Shown: piece by piece, positions 31,047 to 37,625 of the stretch
Numbering within the stretch: position 1 is the first letter of the stretch
Layout of the letters: each line of letters begins with the position of its first letter
From: VGPE01 sp031431395
Lineage (GTDB): Bacteria > Chloroflexota > Limnocylindria > Limnocylindrales > CSP1-4
Length of the DNA stretch: 37,625 nucleotides
Reading direction: 5' to 3'
NCBI GenBank assembly: GCA_031431395.1
Contig: JANPDJ010000005.1
Location: forward strand, 1 to 37,625
Translations under genes and position numbers: made by a program
The notes under the pieces: model-generated
What the model was told of the DNA's origin: nothing
Databases searched by the model: none
The model's input: only the letters and a program-made list of their open reading frames with translations

Positions 31047-31052
31047 CATGCG
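31039..31052. promoter_or_regulatory. ARG box 2 (weaker)
   Basis: TGTAT-AGTC-ATGCG matches box 1 at 8 of 10 arm positions. Its centre is 20 bp from that of box 1, as in tandem ARG boxes bound by one ArgR hexamer. It overlaps the -10. Confidence 0.55.
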
Positions 31053-31123
31053 GCCGCAGAGGCCGAAACTCCGGCGGAGGTCGCCCAATTGCCGTCCATG
31101 ATTCGACCAGGATCCACGCAGGC

Positions 31124-32287
31124 ATGAGCACACGCCTGGAGCCAGCCGGTACCGCCGCGGTGGATCGCGCCGCCGACGGCGCTGCCGCTCCCGCCCGCAC
31201 CCATATGCGGAATCGCATCGGCCGCACGACCATCGACGTGGTCGTGGTGGGCGCCACGGGGTATGCGGGAGCAGAGACCGTGCGCCTGCTGTCGCGCCAT
31301 CCCAACGTGCGGATCGTGGGTCTTGTGGGCCGCGGCCGCGAGCACGAGCCGGTGGGCCAGATCCACCCGCACCTCGCCGCGACGGGCCTGGACGTGGATG
31401 CCGTCACGCCACCGTCTGACGCGGTGTTCTTCGCGCTTCCGCACGGGGCCGCGGCCGCCATCGTCCCTGACCTCGTGGCCGAGGGGCGCACGATCATCGA
31501 CCTCGGCCCGGACTTCCGGCTTCGCGACCCGGCGGACTATCCGCGCTGGTACCACTTCGAGCACCCGGCGCCGGAACTCCTGTCGCACGCCGTGTACGGG
31601 TTGCCGGAACTGCACCGCGAGGAACTCCGTTCCCTGGCGGGCGCGGATGTGGCCATCGTGGGCGCGCCGGGCTGCTATCCAACGGCCACGGTCCTGGCGC
31701 TCGCCCCGCTCGCCCGCGCCGGCCTCATCGCTGACCTGGTCGTGGACGCGAAGAGCGGCGTGTCGGGAGCCGGCCGCGAAGCCAAGTCGGACCTCGTGTT
31801 CTCCGAAGTCAACGAGAGCGTGAAGGCTTACGGGATCGGCGGGCACCGGCACGTGGCGGAGATCCAGCAGGAGCTTGCCGGCCTGGACCGCGGGCTTGCC
31901 GGGGGTGGTGCGCCCGCGAATCCCGGCGCGGTCGCCGTGGATTTCGTGCCGCACCTCATCCCGATGACGCGCGGGATCCTCTCCGCCGGCTACGTCCGGC
32001 CCACTCGGCCCGTGAGCCAGAGGGAACTCGACGAGTTGTATGCCGATGCCTACGCGGATGAACCGTTCGTCCGCGTCGTGCGGGAGGCGCCTGCCACCAA
32101 GCACGTGCTCGGCAGCAACTTCGCACGGGTCTTCGTCCGGCACGACGAGCGAACGGGCCGGATCCTCGCCATCGGCGTGATCGACAACCTCGTGAAGGGC
32201 GCAGCCGGCCAGGCGATCCAGGCCTTCAACCTGGTCCACGGACTCGATGAGCGGGCAGGGCTGGAACAGCTAGCCCTGGTCCCGTAG
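31124..32287 (+). CDS. argC: N-acetyl-gamma-glutamyl-phosphate reductase
   Basis: The 387-residue enzyme has the NADPH loop VVVVGATGYAGAETVRLL (GATGYAG 43-49), FFALPHGAAA, the catalytic Cys184 in VGAPGCYPTATV, and the HRHVAEIQQEL histidine region, ending with VIDNLVKGAAGQAIQAFN. It reduces N-acetylglutamyl phosphate to the semialdehyde, the third step of arginine (ornithine) synthesis. ATG 31124 gives an N-terminal extension of about 30 low-complexity residues. ATG 31205 (MRNRIGRTTIDVVVV) would match the usual ArgC length better, but neither has a convincing ribosome site. It is the first gene of argC-J-B-R-G; argJ follows after 5 nt. Confidence 0.93.
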   Translation: MSTRLEPAGTAAVDRAADGAAAPARTHMRNRIGRTTIDVVVVGATGYAGAETVRLLSRHPNVRIVGLVGRGREHEPVGQIHPHLAATGLDVDAVTPPSDAVFFALPHGAAAAIVPDLVAEGRTIIDLGPDFRLRDPADYPRWYHFEHPAPELLSHAVYGLPELHREELRSLAGADVAIVGAPGCYPTATVLALAPLARAGLIADLVVDAKSGVSGAGREAKSDLVFSEVNESVKAYGIGGHRHVAEIQQELAGLDRGLAGGGAPANPGAVAVDFVPHLIPMTRGILSAGYVRPTRPVSQRELDELYADAYADEPFVRVVREAPATKHVLGSNFARVFVRHDERTGRILAIGVIDNLVKGAAGQAIQAFNLVHGLDERAGLEQLALVP

Positions 32288-32292
32288 CCGCC

Positions 32293-33675
32293 ATGACAGC
32301 CCATCACCTCGAGCCCGCGATCGCCCCGTTTCCGTCGTCGGGGCCCGTCGTCACCCGGGCACCAGGCGTGCCACGCGGGTTCCGTGTCGGCGGGGCCGTG
32401 GCCGGCATCAAGGCATCCGGCAAGCCGGATCTCATGCTGGTTGCGACGACGGATGGTCCCGCGGCCACGGCCGCGGTCTTCACTGCCAACGCGTTCGCCG
32501 CAGCGCCCGTCCGGCTCAGCCAGGAACATCTCGCCGCGACGGAACCGGGCGGGAACGGCCGGTTCGGCTGGACAAGGGCGGTGATTTCCACGAGCGGCTG
32601 TGCCAACGCAGCCACGGGCGCCGCGGGCCTCGCTGACCAGCGGCAGATTGCCGGCTACGTGGCATCTGCCCTGGGCGTGGATACCCAGCACACGCTCCAT
32701 CTCTCGACCGGGCTGATCGGAACACGGCTGCCGCTCCCGAAGGTCCAGGCTGGGCTGCCGCCGCTTGCGACCGGCGGTCTCGGCGATACGCCTGCCCACC
32801 TGGAGGCGGCCGCGCGAGCGTTGTGCACCACGGATTCACGCACGAAGCTGGCCGGCACGGAGATCTCGCTGCCCGGCCGGGACAGCACGGCCGTGCGGGT
32901 GCACATCAGCGGCATCGCAAAGGGCGTCGGCATGATCCACCCGCGGATGGCGACGATGCTCTCCGTCGTCATGACGGACGCGACGGTTGAGCCACCGGTC
33001 CTCCACGGCATCCTGCGCCGGGCGGCTGCACGCACCTGGGACCAGCTTTCCGTGGACGGCGACACCTCCACCAACGACACCGTCTTCCTCCTCGCGTCCG
33101 GCGCGGCGGGGACGGCACCGGTCCTGGCCGGTTCGGCGGCTGCGCGCGACCTGGCCGCAGCCGTGGAGGCGGTCGCCCGCGATCTCGCGCGGCAGCAGGC
33201 GGCGGACGGCGAGGGCGCAACCACCCTTCTGACCTGCCAGGTGAGCGGCGCGATGGACGACCCGGAAGCACGGGCGGTGGCCCGCGCAGTCATCTCGAGC
33301 AGCCTCTTCAAGGCCGCCGTGCACGGCCGCGATCCCAACTGGGGCCGCATCGCCGGTGCGGCCGGCAACGCCCGCCTGGCCGAGGCACCCATCCTCGAAG
33401 CCGCTGGCATCGCCCCGGAGGAGGCACGGTCTCGCGGCGGCCAGCCGGCGACCCTGGACCCGGCGAGGCTCCGGATCGCGATCATGGGCATCGTGGTCTT
33501 CGACGGACGCGACGGCGGCCCGCAGCCGTTCGACAAGGCTGCCGTCCGCGAGGACATGAACGCGGCCGAAACGATCATCCGCCTGGATCTCGGCCTGGGC
33601 AACGGCCGCGGCGAAGCCTTCGGCTGCGACCTGACCGAGCAGTACGTCATCGAGAACTCGGAGTACTCCACGTGA
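32293..33675 (+). CDS. argJ: Bifunctional ornithine acetyltransferase / N-acetylglutamate synthase
   Basis: The 460-residue precursor has GFRVGGAVAGIKASGKPDLM, FTANAFAAAPVRLS, and the self-cleavage region KGVGMIHPRMATMLSVVMTD, in which Thr221 of A-T-M-L would become the nucleophile of the beta chain. Typical family text is KGSGMI-x-P-x-MATML. The normally conserved SGNANA reads SGCANA here. The C-terminal half has DPNWGRIAGAAGN and the terminal EQYVIENSEYST. It transfers acetyl from N-acetylornithine to glutamate, recycling the acetyl group, and may also use acetyl-CoA. The precursor is longer than the usual 390-410 because of a long N-terminus and inserts. It begins 5 nt after argC. Confidence 0.93.
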   Translation: MTAHHLEPAIAPFPSSGPVVTRAPGVPRGFRVGGAVAGIKASGKPDLMLVATTDGPAATAAVFTANAFAAAPVRLSQEHLAATEPGGNGRFGWTRAVISTSGCANAATGAAGLADQRQIAGYVASALGVDTQHTLHLSTGLIGTRLPLPKVQAGLPPLATGGLGDTPAHLEAAARALCTTDSRTKLAGTEISLPGRDSTAVRVHISGIAKGVGMIHPRMATMLSVVMTDATVEPPVLHGILRRAAARTWDQLSVDGDTSTNDTVFLLASGAAGTAPVLAGSAAARDLAAAVEAVARDLARQQAADGEGATTLLTCQVSGAMDDPEARAVARAVISSSLFKAAVHGRDPNWGRIAGAAGNARLAEAPILEAAGIAPEEARSRGGQPATLDPARLRIAIMGIVVFDGRDGGPQPFDKAAVREDMNAAETIIRLDLGLGNGRGEAFGCDLTEQYVIENSEYST

Positions 33676-33724
33676 CCAGCGTGAAGCCACGACTCGCACC
33701 TGCCCCTCGGCCGGCGGGGGCATC

Positions 33725-34504
33725 GTGAGCGAGATCCTCGTCGTCAAGCTGGGCGGCACCACGATCGCCGACCAGCGTCAGGTTCTCGAAGAAGTGGCCG
33801 CCGTGGCGCGCCAGCGCCCCATGGTGCTCGTCCACGGTGGCGGCCGGCGGATCACGGACTGGCTGGAGCGCATGGGCGTGCCCAGCCGTTTCGAGGGCGG
33901 CCTCCGGGTGACGGACGCAGCTGCCCTCGAGATTGCGGCGGCCGTATTGCGCGGCGTGGTCAACAGCGAACTCGTGTCCGGCCTGCGCGACCTGGGCGTC
34001 GATGCGGTGGGCCTGTCCGGCGTGGACGGCGGCCTGCTCATCGCGGAGCGGATTCCGCACCTGGGCTTCGTCGCCCACGTTGTCGGCCTCCGGCGCGACC
34101 TGCTGGACGCGATCCTCGTGGGCGGCCAGGTCCCGGTGGTCGCGCCGCTCGCCCGCGACGAGGACGGGATCGTCTGCAACGTCAACGCGGACGACGTGGC
34201 GGCAGGCATCGCCGCGGGACTCGGCGCGCGACAACTCGTGCTGATGACGGACATCGACGGCGTCCGCGACGAACACGGCCGGAAACTCGACAGCCTCACC
34301 GTGGACGAAGCGGAGGACCTGATCCAGCGTGGCGTGATCGCCGGCGGCATGGTCCCCAAGATCCGCGCGGCCCTTGCCGCGCTCACGTGGGCCAACGCGG
34401 AGGCGATCATCGCCGACTCCAGCGCCCCTCATGCCCTCCGTCGAGCCCTGGACGACCCGCACTTCGGCACGCGTCTGTCATCGGGCGTTCGGGCAATCGC
34501 GTGA
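33725..34504 (+). CDS. argB: Acetylglutamate kinase
   Basis: The 259-residue amino-acid-kinase-fold protein starts SEILVVKLGGTTIADQRQVL (K8, G-G), with VLVHGGGRRITDWLERMGVP, ALEIAAAVLRGVVNSELVSG, VCNVNADDVAAGIAAGLGAR, LMTDIDGVRD and IAGGMVPKIRAALAAL with the catalytic lysine. It phosphorylates N-acetylglutamate, usually the regulated step. The N-terminal arginine-sensing helix of feedback-inhibited NAGKs is absent (no extension before VVKLGG), so direct arginine inhibition is doubtful. Control may rest on ArgR. [LysZ-type kinase is the alternative, but the arg operon context argues for ArgB.] Start GTG 33725, 49 nt after argJ, with a GGCGGGGG upstream. Its stop overlaps the argR GTG. Confidence 0.9.
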   Translation: MSEILVVKLGGTTIADQRQVLEEVAAVARQRPMVLVHGGGRRITDWLERMGVPSRFEGGLRVTDAAALEIAAAVLRGVVNSELVSGLRDLGVDAVGLSGVDGGLLIAERIPHLGFVAHVVGLRRDLLDAILVGGQVPVVAPLARDEDGIVCNVNADDVAAGIAAGLGARQLVLMTDIDGVRDEHGRKLDSLTVDEAEDLIQRGVIAGGMVPKIRAALAALTWANAEAIIADSSAPHALRRALDDPHFGTRLSSGVRAIA

Positions 34505-35076
34505 GGACCCTCCTCAGCGCGGGTGCGGGTGCGGGTGCCGGTGCCAAGCGCGAGCGCCAGCGGACGATCCGCGAGCTGGTCATGCGGCAATCGGTGACCA
34601 GCCAGGGCGAGCTGGCCTCGGAGCTGCGAGACCGCGGCTTCGACGTCACGCAGGCCACGGTGAGTCGCGACATCGCGGACCTCGGCCTCGTCAAGGTCGC
34701 GCGCGGCGACCGTCACGTCTATGTCTCCCCCGCGGACCTTGCTGCGCCGCCTGCCCACTCCGACGATCGCCTGCGCCGGATCGTCGCGGAGATCCCGGTG
34801 CAGATCGGTCGCAGCGGCCTCATCCTGCTGCTCGTCGGCCCGCCCGGCACGGCTGCCGTCCTTGCACAGGCGATCGACGATTCGACGATGGACGAGCAGG
34901 AAGGCACTCTCGCAGGCGACAACACGCTGCTCGTACTGTTCCGCGACGAGGCACGACTCGAGCGCTGGCTGGCACGGTTCCGCGCCATTTCTGGCGCACC
35001 GGTCCACGCGGGATCGTTCAGTGGTACCGGCCAGGCCCCGGCGCCGGCCACCGCACGCTCGGAGGCTCCTCGATGA
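34501..35076 (+). CDS. argR: Arginine repressor
   Basis: The 191-residue protein has an Ala/Gly-rich start (residues 5-15), then a winged helix: RQRTIRELVMRQSVTSQGEL, ASELRDRGFDVTQATVSRDI with the SR recognition residues, and ADLGLVKVARGDRHVYV. The C-terminal hexamerisation/arginine domain has LRRIVAEIPVQIGRSGLILL and EQEGTLAGDNTLLVLFRD, where the GD-N-T aspartate should contact arginine. It represses arginine genes when arginine is high. GTG 34501 overlaps the argB stop as GTGA, and the stop overlaps argG as ATGA. Likely targets are the two ARG boxes at 31019-31052. The last 25 residues are a disordered tail. Confidence 0.9.
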   Translation: MRTLLSAGAGAGAGAKRERQRTIRELVMRQSVTSQGELASELRDRGFDVTQATVSRDIADLGLVKVARGDRHVYVSPADLAAPPAHSDDRLRRIVAEIPVQIGRSGLILLLVGPPGTAAVLAQAIDDSTMDEQEGTLAGDNTLLVLFRDEARLERWLARFRAISGAPVHAGSFSGTGQAPAPATARSEAPR

Positions 35077-36362
35077 ACAAGGTCGTTCTCGCCTACTCCG
35101 GCGGGCTCGATACGTCGGTCGCCGTCGCCTGGTTGCGCGAGCAGTTCGACGTGGAGGTCGTCACGCTCACCGTCGATCTCGGCGGCGGGTCGCTCCGGGA
35201 GGGCGTGGAGCGACGGGCGCTCAGTGCCGGCGCCAGCCGGGCGTACGTGGTGGACGCGCGCGAGCGGTTCGTGACGGACTTCGTCTGGCCGCATCTCCAG
35301 GCCGGTGCCCTGTACCAGGGCGCGTACTCGCTCGCCACGGCTCTCGCCCGGCCACTCATCGCGCAGCTGCTCGTCGAAGTGGCCAAGAAGGAGGGCGCCG
35401 ACACGGTTGCCCACGGCTGTACGGGCAAGGGCAACGACCAGGTCCGGTTCGACATCGCCACGCACGCGCTGGACCCGGGGCTCAAGGTGATTGCACCCAT
35501 GCGGGTGGGCATGGGCCTCACGCGCGACGAAGAGATCGACTACGCGATCGAGCGAAACATCGAGATCCCGATCACGAAGGATTCCTCCTACTCGATCGAC
35601 GTGAACCTCTGGGGGCGCTCCATCGAGGCCGGCGTCCTCGAGGATCCCTGGGCGGCTCCGCCGGCCGATGTCTACGCGTGGACGGTGGACCCGGGCAGGG
35701 CGCCGGATCCGGTGGACATCATCATCAGCTTCGAGGGCGGCATCCCGGTTGAACTCGACGGCGAGCGCCTGGATCCGGTGGTCCTCGTGGACCGTCTGGC
35801 GAAGATCGCCGGCGCGCACGGTGTCGGCCGCGTGGACCACGTGGAAGATCGCCTCGTGGGCATCAAGAGCCGCGAGATCTACGAGACCCCGGCGGCCACT
35901 GTCCTGCACCGGGCCCATCGGGCCCTGGAGGGCCTCACGCTGTCCAAGGACACGCTCCGGTTCAACCGCGGCGTGGCGGACGAGCTCGCCCAGCTGACGT
36001 ACGACGGGCTCTGGTTCAGCGCTCTCCACCGCGACCTGCGCGGCTACGTCTCGTCCTCGCAGCGCGTGGTCTCGGGCGATGTCCGGATGCGCCTGGATCA
36101 CGGCAATGCGATCGTGGTGGGGCGCCGGAGCCCGCTGTCCCTGTACGACAAGAACCTGGCCACCTACGACGTGGGCGACGCATTCGACCACGCCAGCGCG
36201 GTGGGCTTCATCGAGATCTTCGGCCTGCCCTTGCGGACCGAAGCGGCACGTCACGGCGCCGTCGGACGCCGCCACGGCGCCGCCTGGGCGTGGACGGATC
36301 CGCTGCTGGAAGGCCTGCCCACCGTCGTTACGGACAGCGCCGCGAAGGGCGTCACCGGCTGA
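35073..36362 (+). CDS. argG: Argininosuccinate synthase
   Basis: The 429-residue enzyme starts NKVVLAYSGGLDTSVAVAWL (PP-loop S-G-G-x-D-T-S), with GAYSLATALARPLIAQLLVE, VAHGCTGKGNDQVRFDIATH, DSSYSIDVNLWGRSIEAGVL, EDPWAAPPADVYAWTVDP, and LVGIKSREIYETPAATVLHR in the C-terminal domain. It joins citrulline and aspartate with ATP. The family's R at the citrulline site and the C-terminal helix are present; the last 35 residues (after GFIEIFGLPL) are extra. GGAGG at 35061-35065 lies 7 nt before ATG 35073. argH, the usual next gene, is replaced by a histidine kinase 22 nt downstream. Confidence 0.95.
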   Translation: MNKVVLAYSGGLDTSVAVAWLREQFDVEVVTLTVDLGGGSLREGVERRALSAGASRAYVVDARERFVTDFVWPHLQAGALYQGAYSLATALARPLIAQLLVEVAKKEGADTVAHGCTGKGNDQVRFDIATHALDPGLKVIAPMRVGMGLTRDEEIDYAIERNIEIPITKDSSYSIDVNLWGRSIEAGVLEDPWAAPPADVYAWTVDPGRAPDPVDIIISFEGGIPVELDGERLDPVVLVDRLAKIAGAHGVGRVDHVEDRLVGIKSREIYETPAATVLHRAHRALEGLTLSKDTLRFNRGVADELAQLTYDGLWFSALHRDLRGYVSSSQRVVSGDVRMRLDHGNAIVVGRRSPLSLYDKNLATYDVGDAFDHASAVGFIEIFGLPLRTEAARHGAVGRRHGAAWAWTDPLLEGLPTVVTDSAAKGVTG

Positions 36363-36384
36363 CCCCGATGGAACGAGCCCCCGC

Positions 36385-37625
36385 GTGACCGTCGACGGGC
36401 GAGCCTCCGGGGCCGAAGGGCCGCGCGCGACCGGCCTCAACGCCCGGCGCTCGCGTCGGGCAGCGCCCGACCCCGTCCGTCGCCTGCGCGAGCTGGAGTT
36501 CCTTCACGAGTTGACCCAGCTGGCGACCCAGGCACGGGACTGGGACGAACTCATGCGGACGATCATCGAGCGGACCACCGTCGCGCTTCGCGTGGACGTG
36601 TGCTCGCTCTACCTGATGGACCGGGACGGCGACCGCCTGACCCTGGCGGCGACAAACGGGCTGGACCCGGGGCAGGTGGGCAAGGTGAGCCTGGCCTACG
36701 GCGAGGGCATCACCGGCGCCGTCGCGAAGTCGCGGGGGCCGATCCAGGTACCCGATGTCCGGGTTGACGCGCGGTTCAAGTGGGTGCGCGGCTATGACCT
36801 CCAGGGCATCACGTCGATGCTGTCGGTGCCACTCTCCTGGAACGATCGCGTCGTGGGCGTCATCAACGTCCAGACCCGCGCCGGCCGCCACTTCACGCCG
36901 GCGGAGACGGAATTCCTGGTCACCATCGCCGCACTCCTGGGCGGGATCGTGGAGAAGGGCCGCCTCCAGGCCGAGCGCGAGGCGCAACTGGAGTCGCTGA
37001 CCGCCCTCGACGTCGCGCGGGCGGACCTGCTGAGTCTCGTCACCCACGAGCTGCGAACGCCCCTGGCCGTGGTTCGCGCCTACCTGGACCTGCTGGCCGA
37101 CGCCGCGCAGGGGTTGGGAGACCCGCCGCCGCGCGCCTCGGCCGGCGTCTGGCGCGAGGCGGCCGTGGAGCAGGTCACGCGGCTGGACGGTCTCGTCGAC
37201 TCCATCCTCGTGGCGGTGCGGGGACAAGGTCTCGAGCCATCCAAGCCGCAGGCGTTCGACGCGGTTACCGCGATCTCCGAGACGCTCACGTCACTTGCGC
37301 CGCTCCTGCGCTCGCACCCGCTGCGGTTCGAACGGACCTCGGGGCCAGTCTGGGCCATCGGCGACGAGACCCGATTCCGGCAGGTGCTGGAGCACCTCCT
37401 CGAGAACGAGTCGAAATACGCGCCGCCCGGCCAGGGCGTCAGCCTGGGAGCGTGGACGGAGGCGGGCGAGGTGCTCGTCTACATCACGGACGATGGCCCT
37501 GGCATCCCCAGCGCGGACTGGGAGTCCGTGTTCGAGGCCTTCGTGCGGGGCGACCATCGACGGCCGCGCGGCTCCGGGATCGGCCTGTTCGCGGCGCGGC
37601 GGCTCATGGCGGCCATGGGCGGCCG
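36385..37625 (+). CDS. GAF-domain sensor histidine kinase, truncated by the window edge
   Basis: The frame runs from GTG 36385 without a stop to the end (413 codons). A basic N-terminus and coiled segment (LRELEFLHELTQLATQARDW) are followed by a GAF domain (about 55-195: VCSLYLMDRDGDRLTLAATN, GEGITGAVAKSRGPIQVPDV, LSVPLSWNDRVVGVINVQTR, FLVTIAALLGGIVEKGRL). Then come the dimerisation helix with phosphoacceptor H in SLVTHELRTPLAVVRAYLDL and the ATPase with the N-box LLENESKYAPPG, DDGPGIP and GSGIGLFAARRLMAAMGG. There is no transmembrane segment, so it is a soluble sensor of an unknown small ligand or redox signal. It starts 22 nt after argG and may be co-transcribed with the arg genes. The C-terminal end and any partner regulator lie beyond the window. 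Confidence 0.88.
   Translation, partial: MTVDGRASGAEGPRATGLNARRSRRAAPDPVRRLRELEFLHELTQLATQARDWDELMRTIIERTTVALRVDVCSLYLMDRDGDRLTLAATNGLDPGQVGKVSLAYGEGITGAVAKSRGPIQVPDVRVDARFKWVRGYDLQGITSMLSVPLSWNDRVVGVINVQTRAGRHFTPAETEFLVTIAALLGGIVEKGRLQAEREAQLESLTALDVARADLLSLVTHELRTPLAVVRAYLDLLADAAQGLGDPPPRASAGVWREAAVEQVTRLDGLVDSILVAVRGQGLEPSKPQAFDAVTAISETLTSLAPLLRSHPLRFERTSGPVWAIGDETRFRQVLEHLLENESKYAPPGQGVSLGAWTEAGEVLVYITDDGPGIPSADWESVFEAFVRGDHRRPRGSGIGLFAARRLMAAMGG

Noticed and set aside
34719..36440. 573-codon minus-strand ORF over argG and argR
   Set aside because: It is antisense to two well-defined genes, with no recognisable domain and shadow-type composition.

Overview
The window is a gene-dense, very GC-rich bacterial chromosome segment of 37.6 kb with about 33 protein genes and no rRNA or tRNA gene that I could recognise. 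Gene content suggests a high-GC lineage that makes and uses coenzyme F420, most likely Chloroflexota (Limnocylindria/Thermomicrobia-like), with Actinobacteriota as the alternative. The reasons are cofD, a fused cofC-cofE, three luciferase-like F420 oxidoreductases and a PPOX-type flavin/F420 protein, a homodimeric AceE, and a high frequency of apparently leaderless genes. The taxonomic call is inference from gene content.

Layout. 1-5310: end of an M24 peptidase, a DUF2723 membrane protein and an amidohydrolase (minus strand), a DegT/DnrJ aminotransferase, and a small zinc-ribbon protein behind a promoter with a LexA-like box. 5403-8995: an RDD membrane protein (minus), then a tight MarR - DUF72 - sugar dehydrogenase lipoprotein operon; DUF72 probably starts at CTG. 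8996-9418: a convergent gap with three 17-bp palindromes. 9419-14620 (minus): SIMPL protein, FTR1 iron permease, AceE and DUF2255. 14766-16862: nicotinamidase, SRPBCC protein and a stand-alone 5'-3' exonuclease. 16863-17227: a CRISPR-like palindromic repeat and copy 1 of a dispersed ~220-bp structured element. 17228-20621: zinc-ribbon membrane protein, purine nucleoside phosphorylase, DUF1684 and an EAL phosphodiesterase.

20705-26547 is the F420 island: PPOX protein, two LLM oxidoreductases, CofD, a CofC-CofE fusion and a third LLM oxidoreductase, so cofactor assembly and its consumers are encoded together. It is followed by a thioredoxin reductase with a palindromic operator over its promoter, a hexanucleotide satellite, copy 2 of the dispersed element, an ABC exporter and an OsmC peroxidase. 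31018-36362 is an arginine operon argC-argJ-argB-argR-argG, driven by a sigma70-type promoter overlapped by two ARG-box-like sites. This fits repression by the ArgR encoded in the operon. argD, argF and argH are absent here. A GAF sensor histidine kinase runs off the right edge.

The most notable non-coding signals are: the two-copy ~220-bp element at 16988 and 28061; a recurring TAnnnT-N6/7-RTG arrangement in front of six genes, indicating leaderless transcription; the three palindromes at 9152-9333; the trxB operator; and the ARG boxes. No computation was run. Structures, alignments and spacings were counted by hand.
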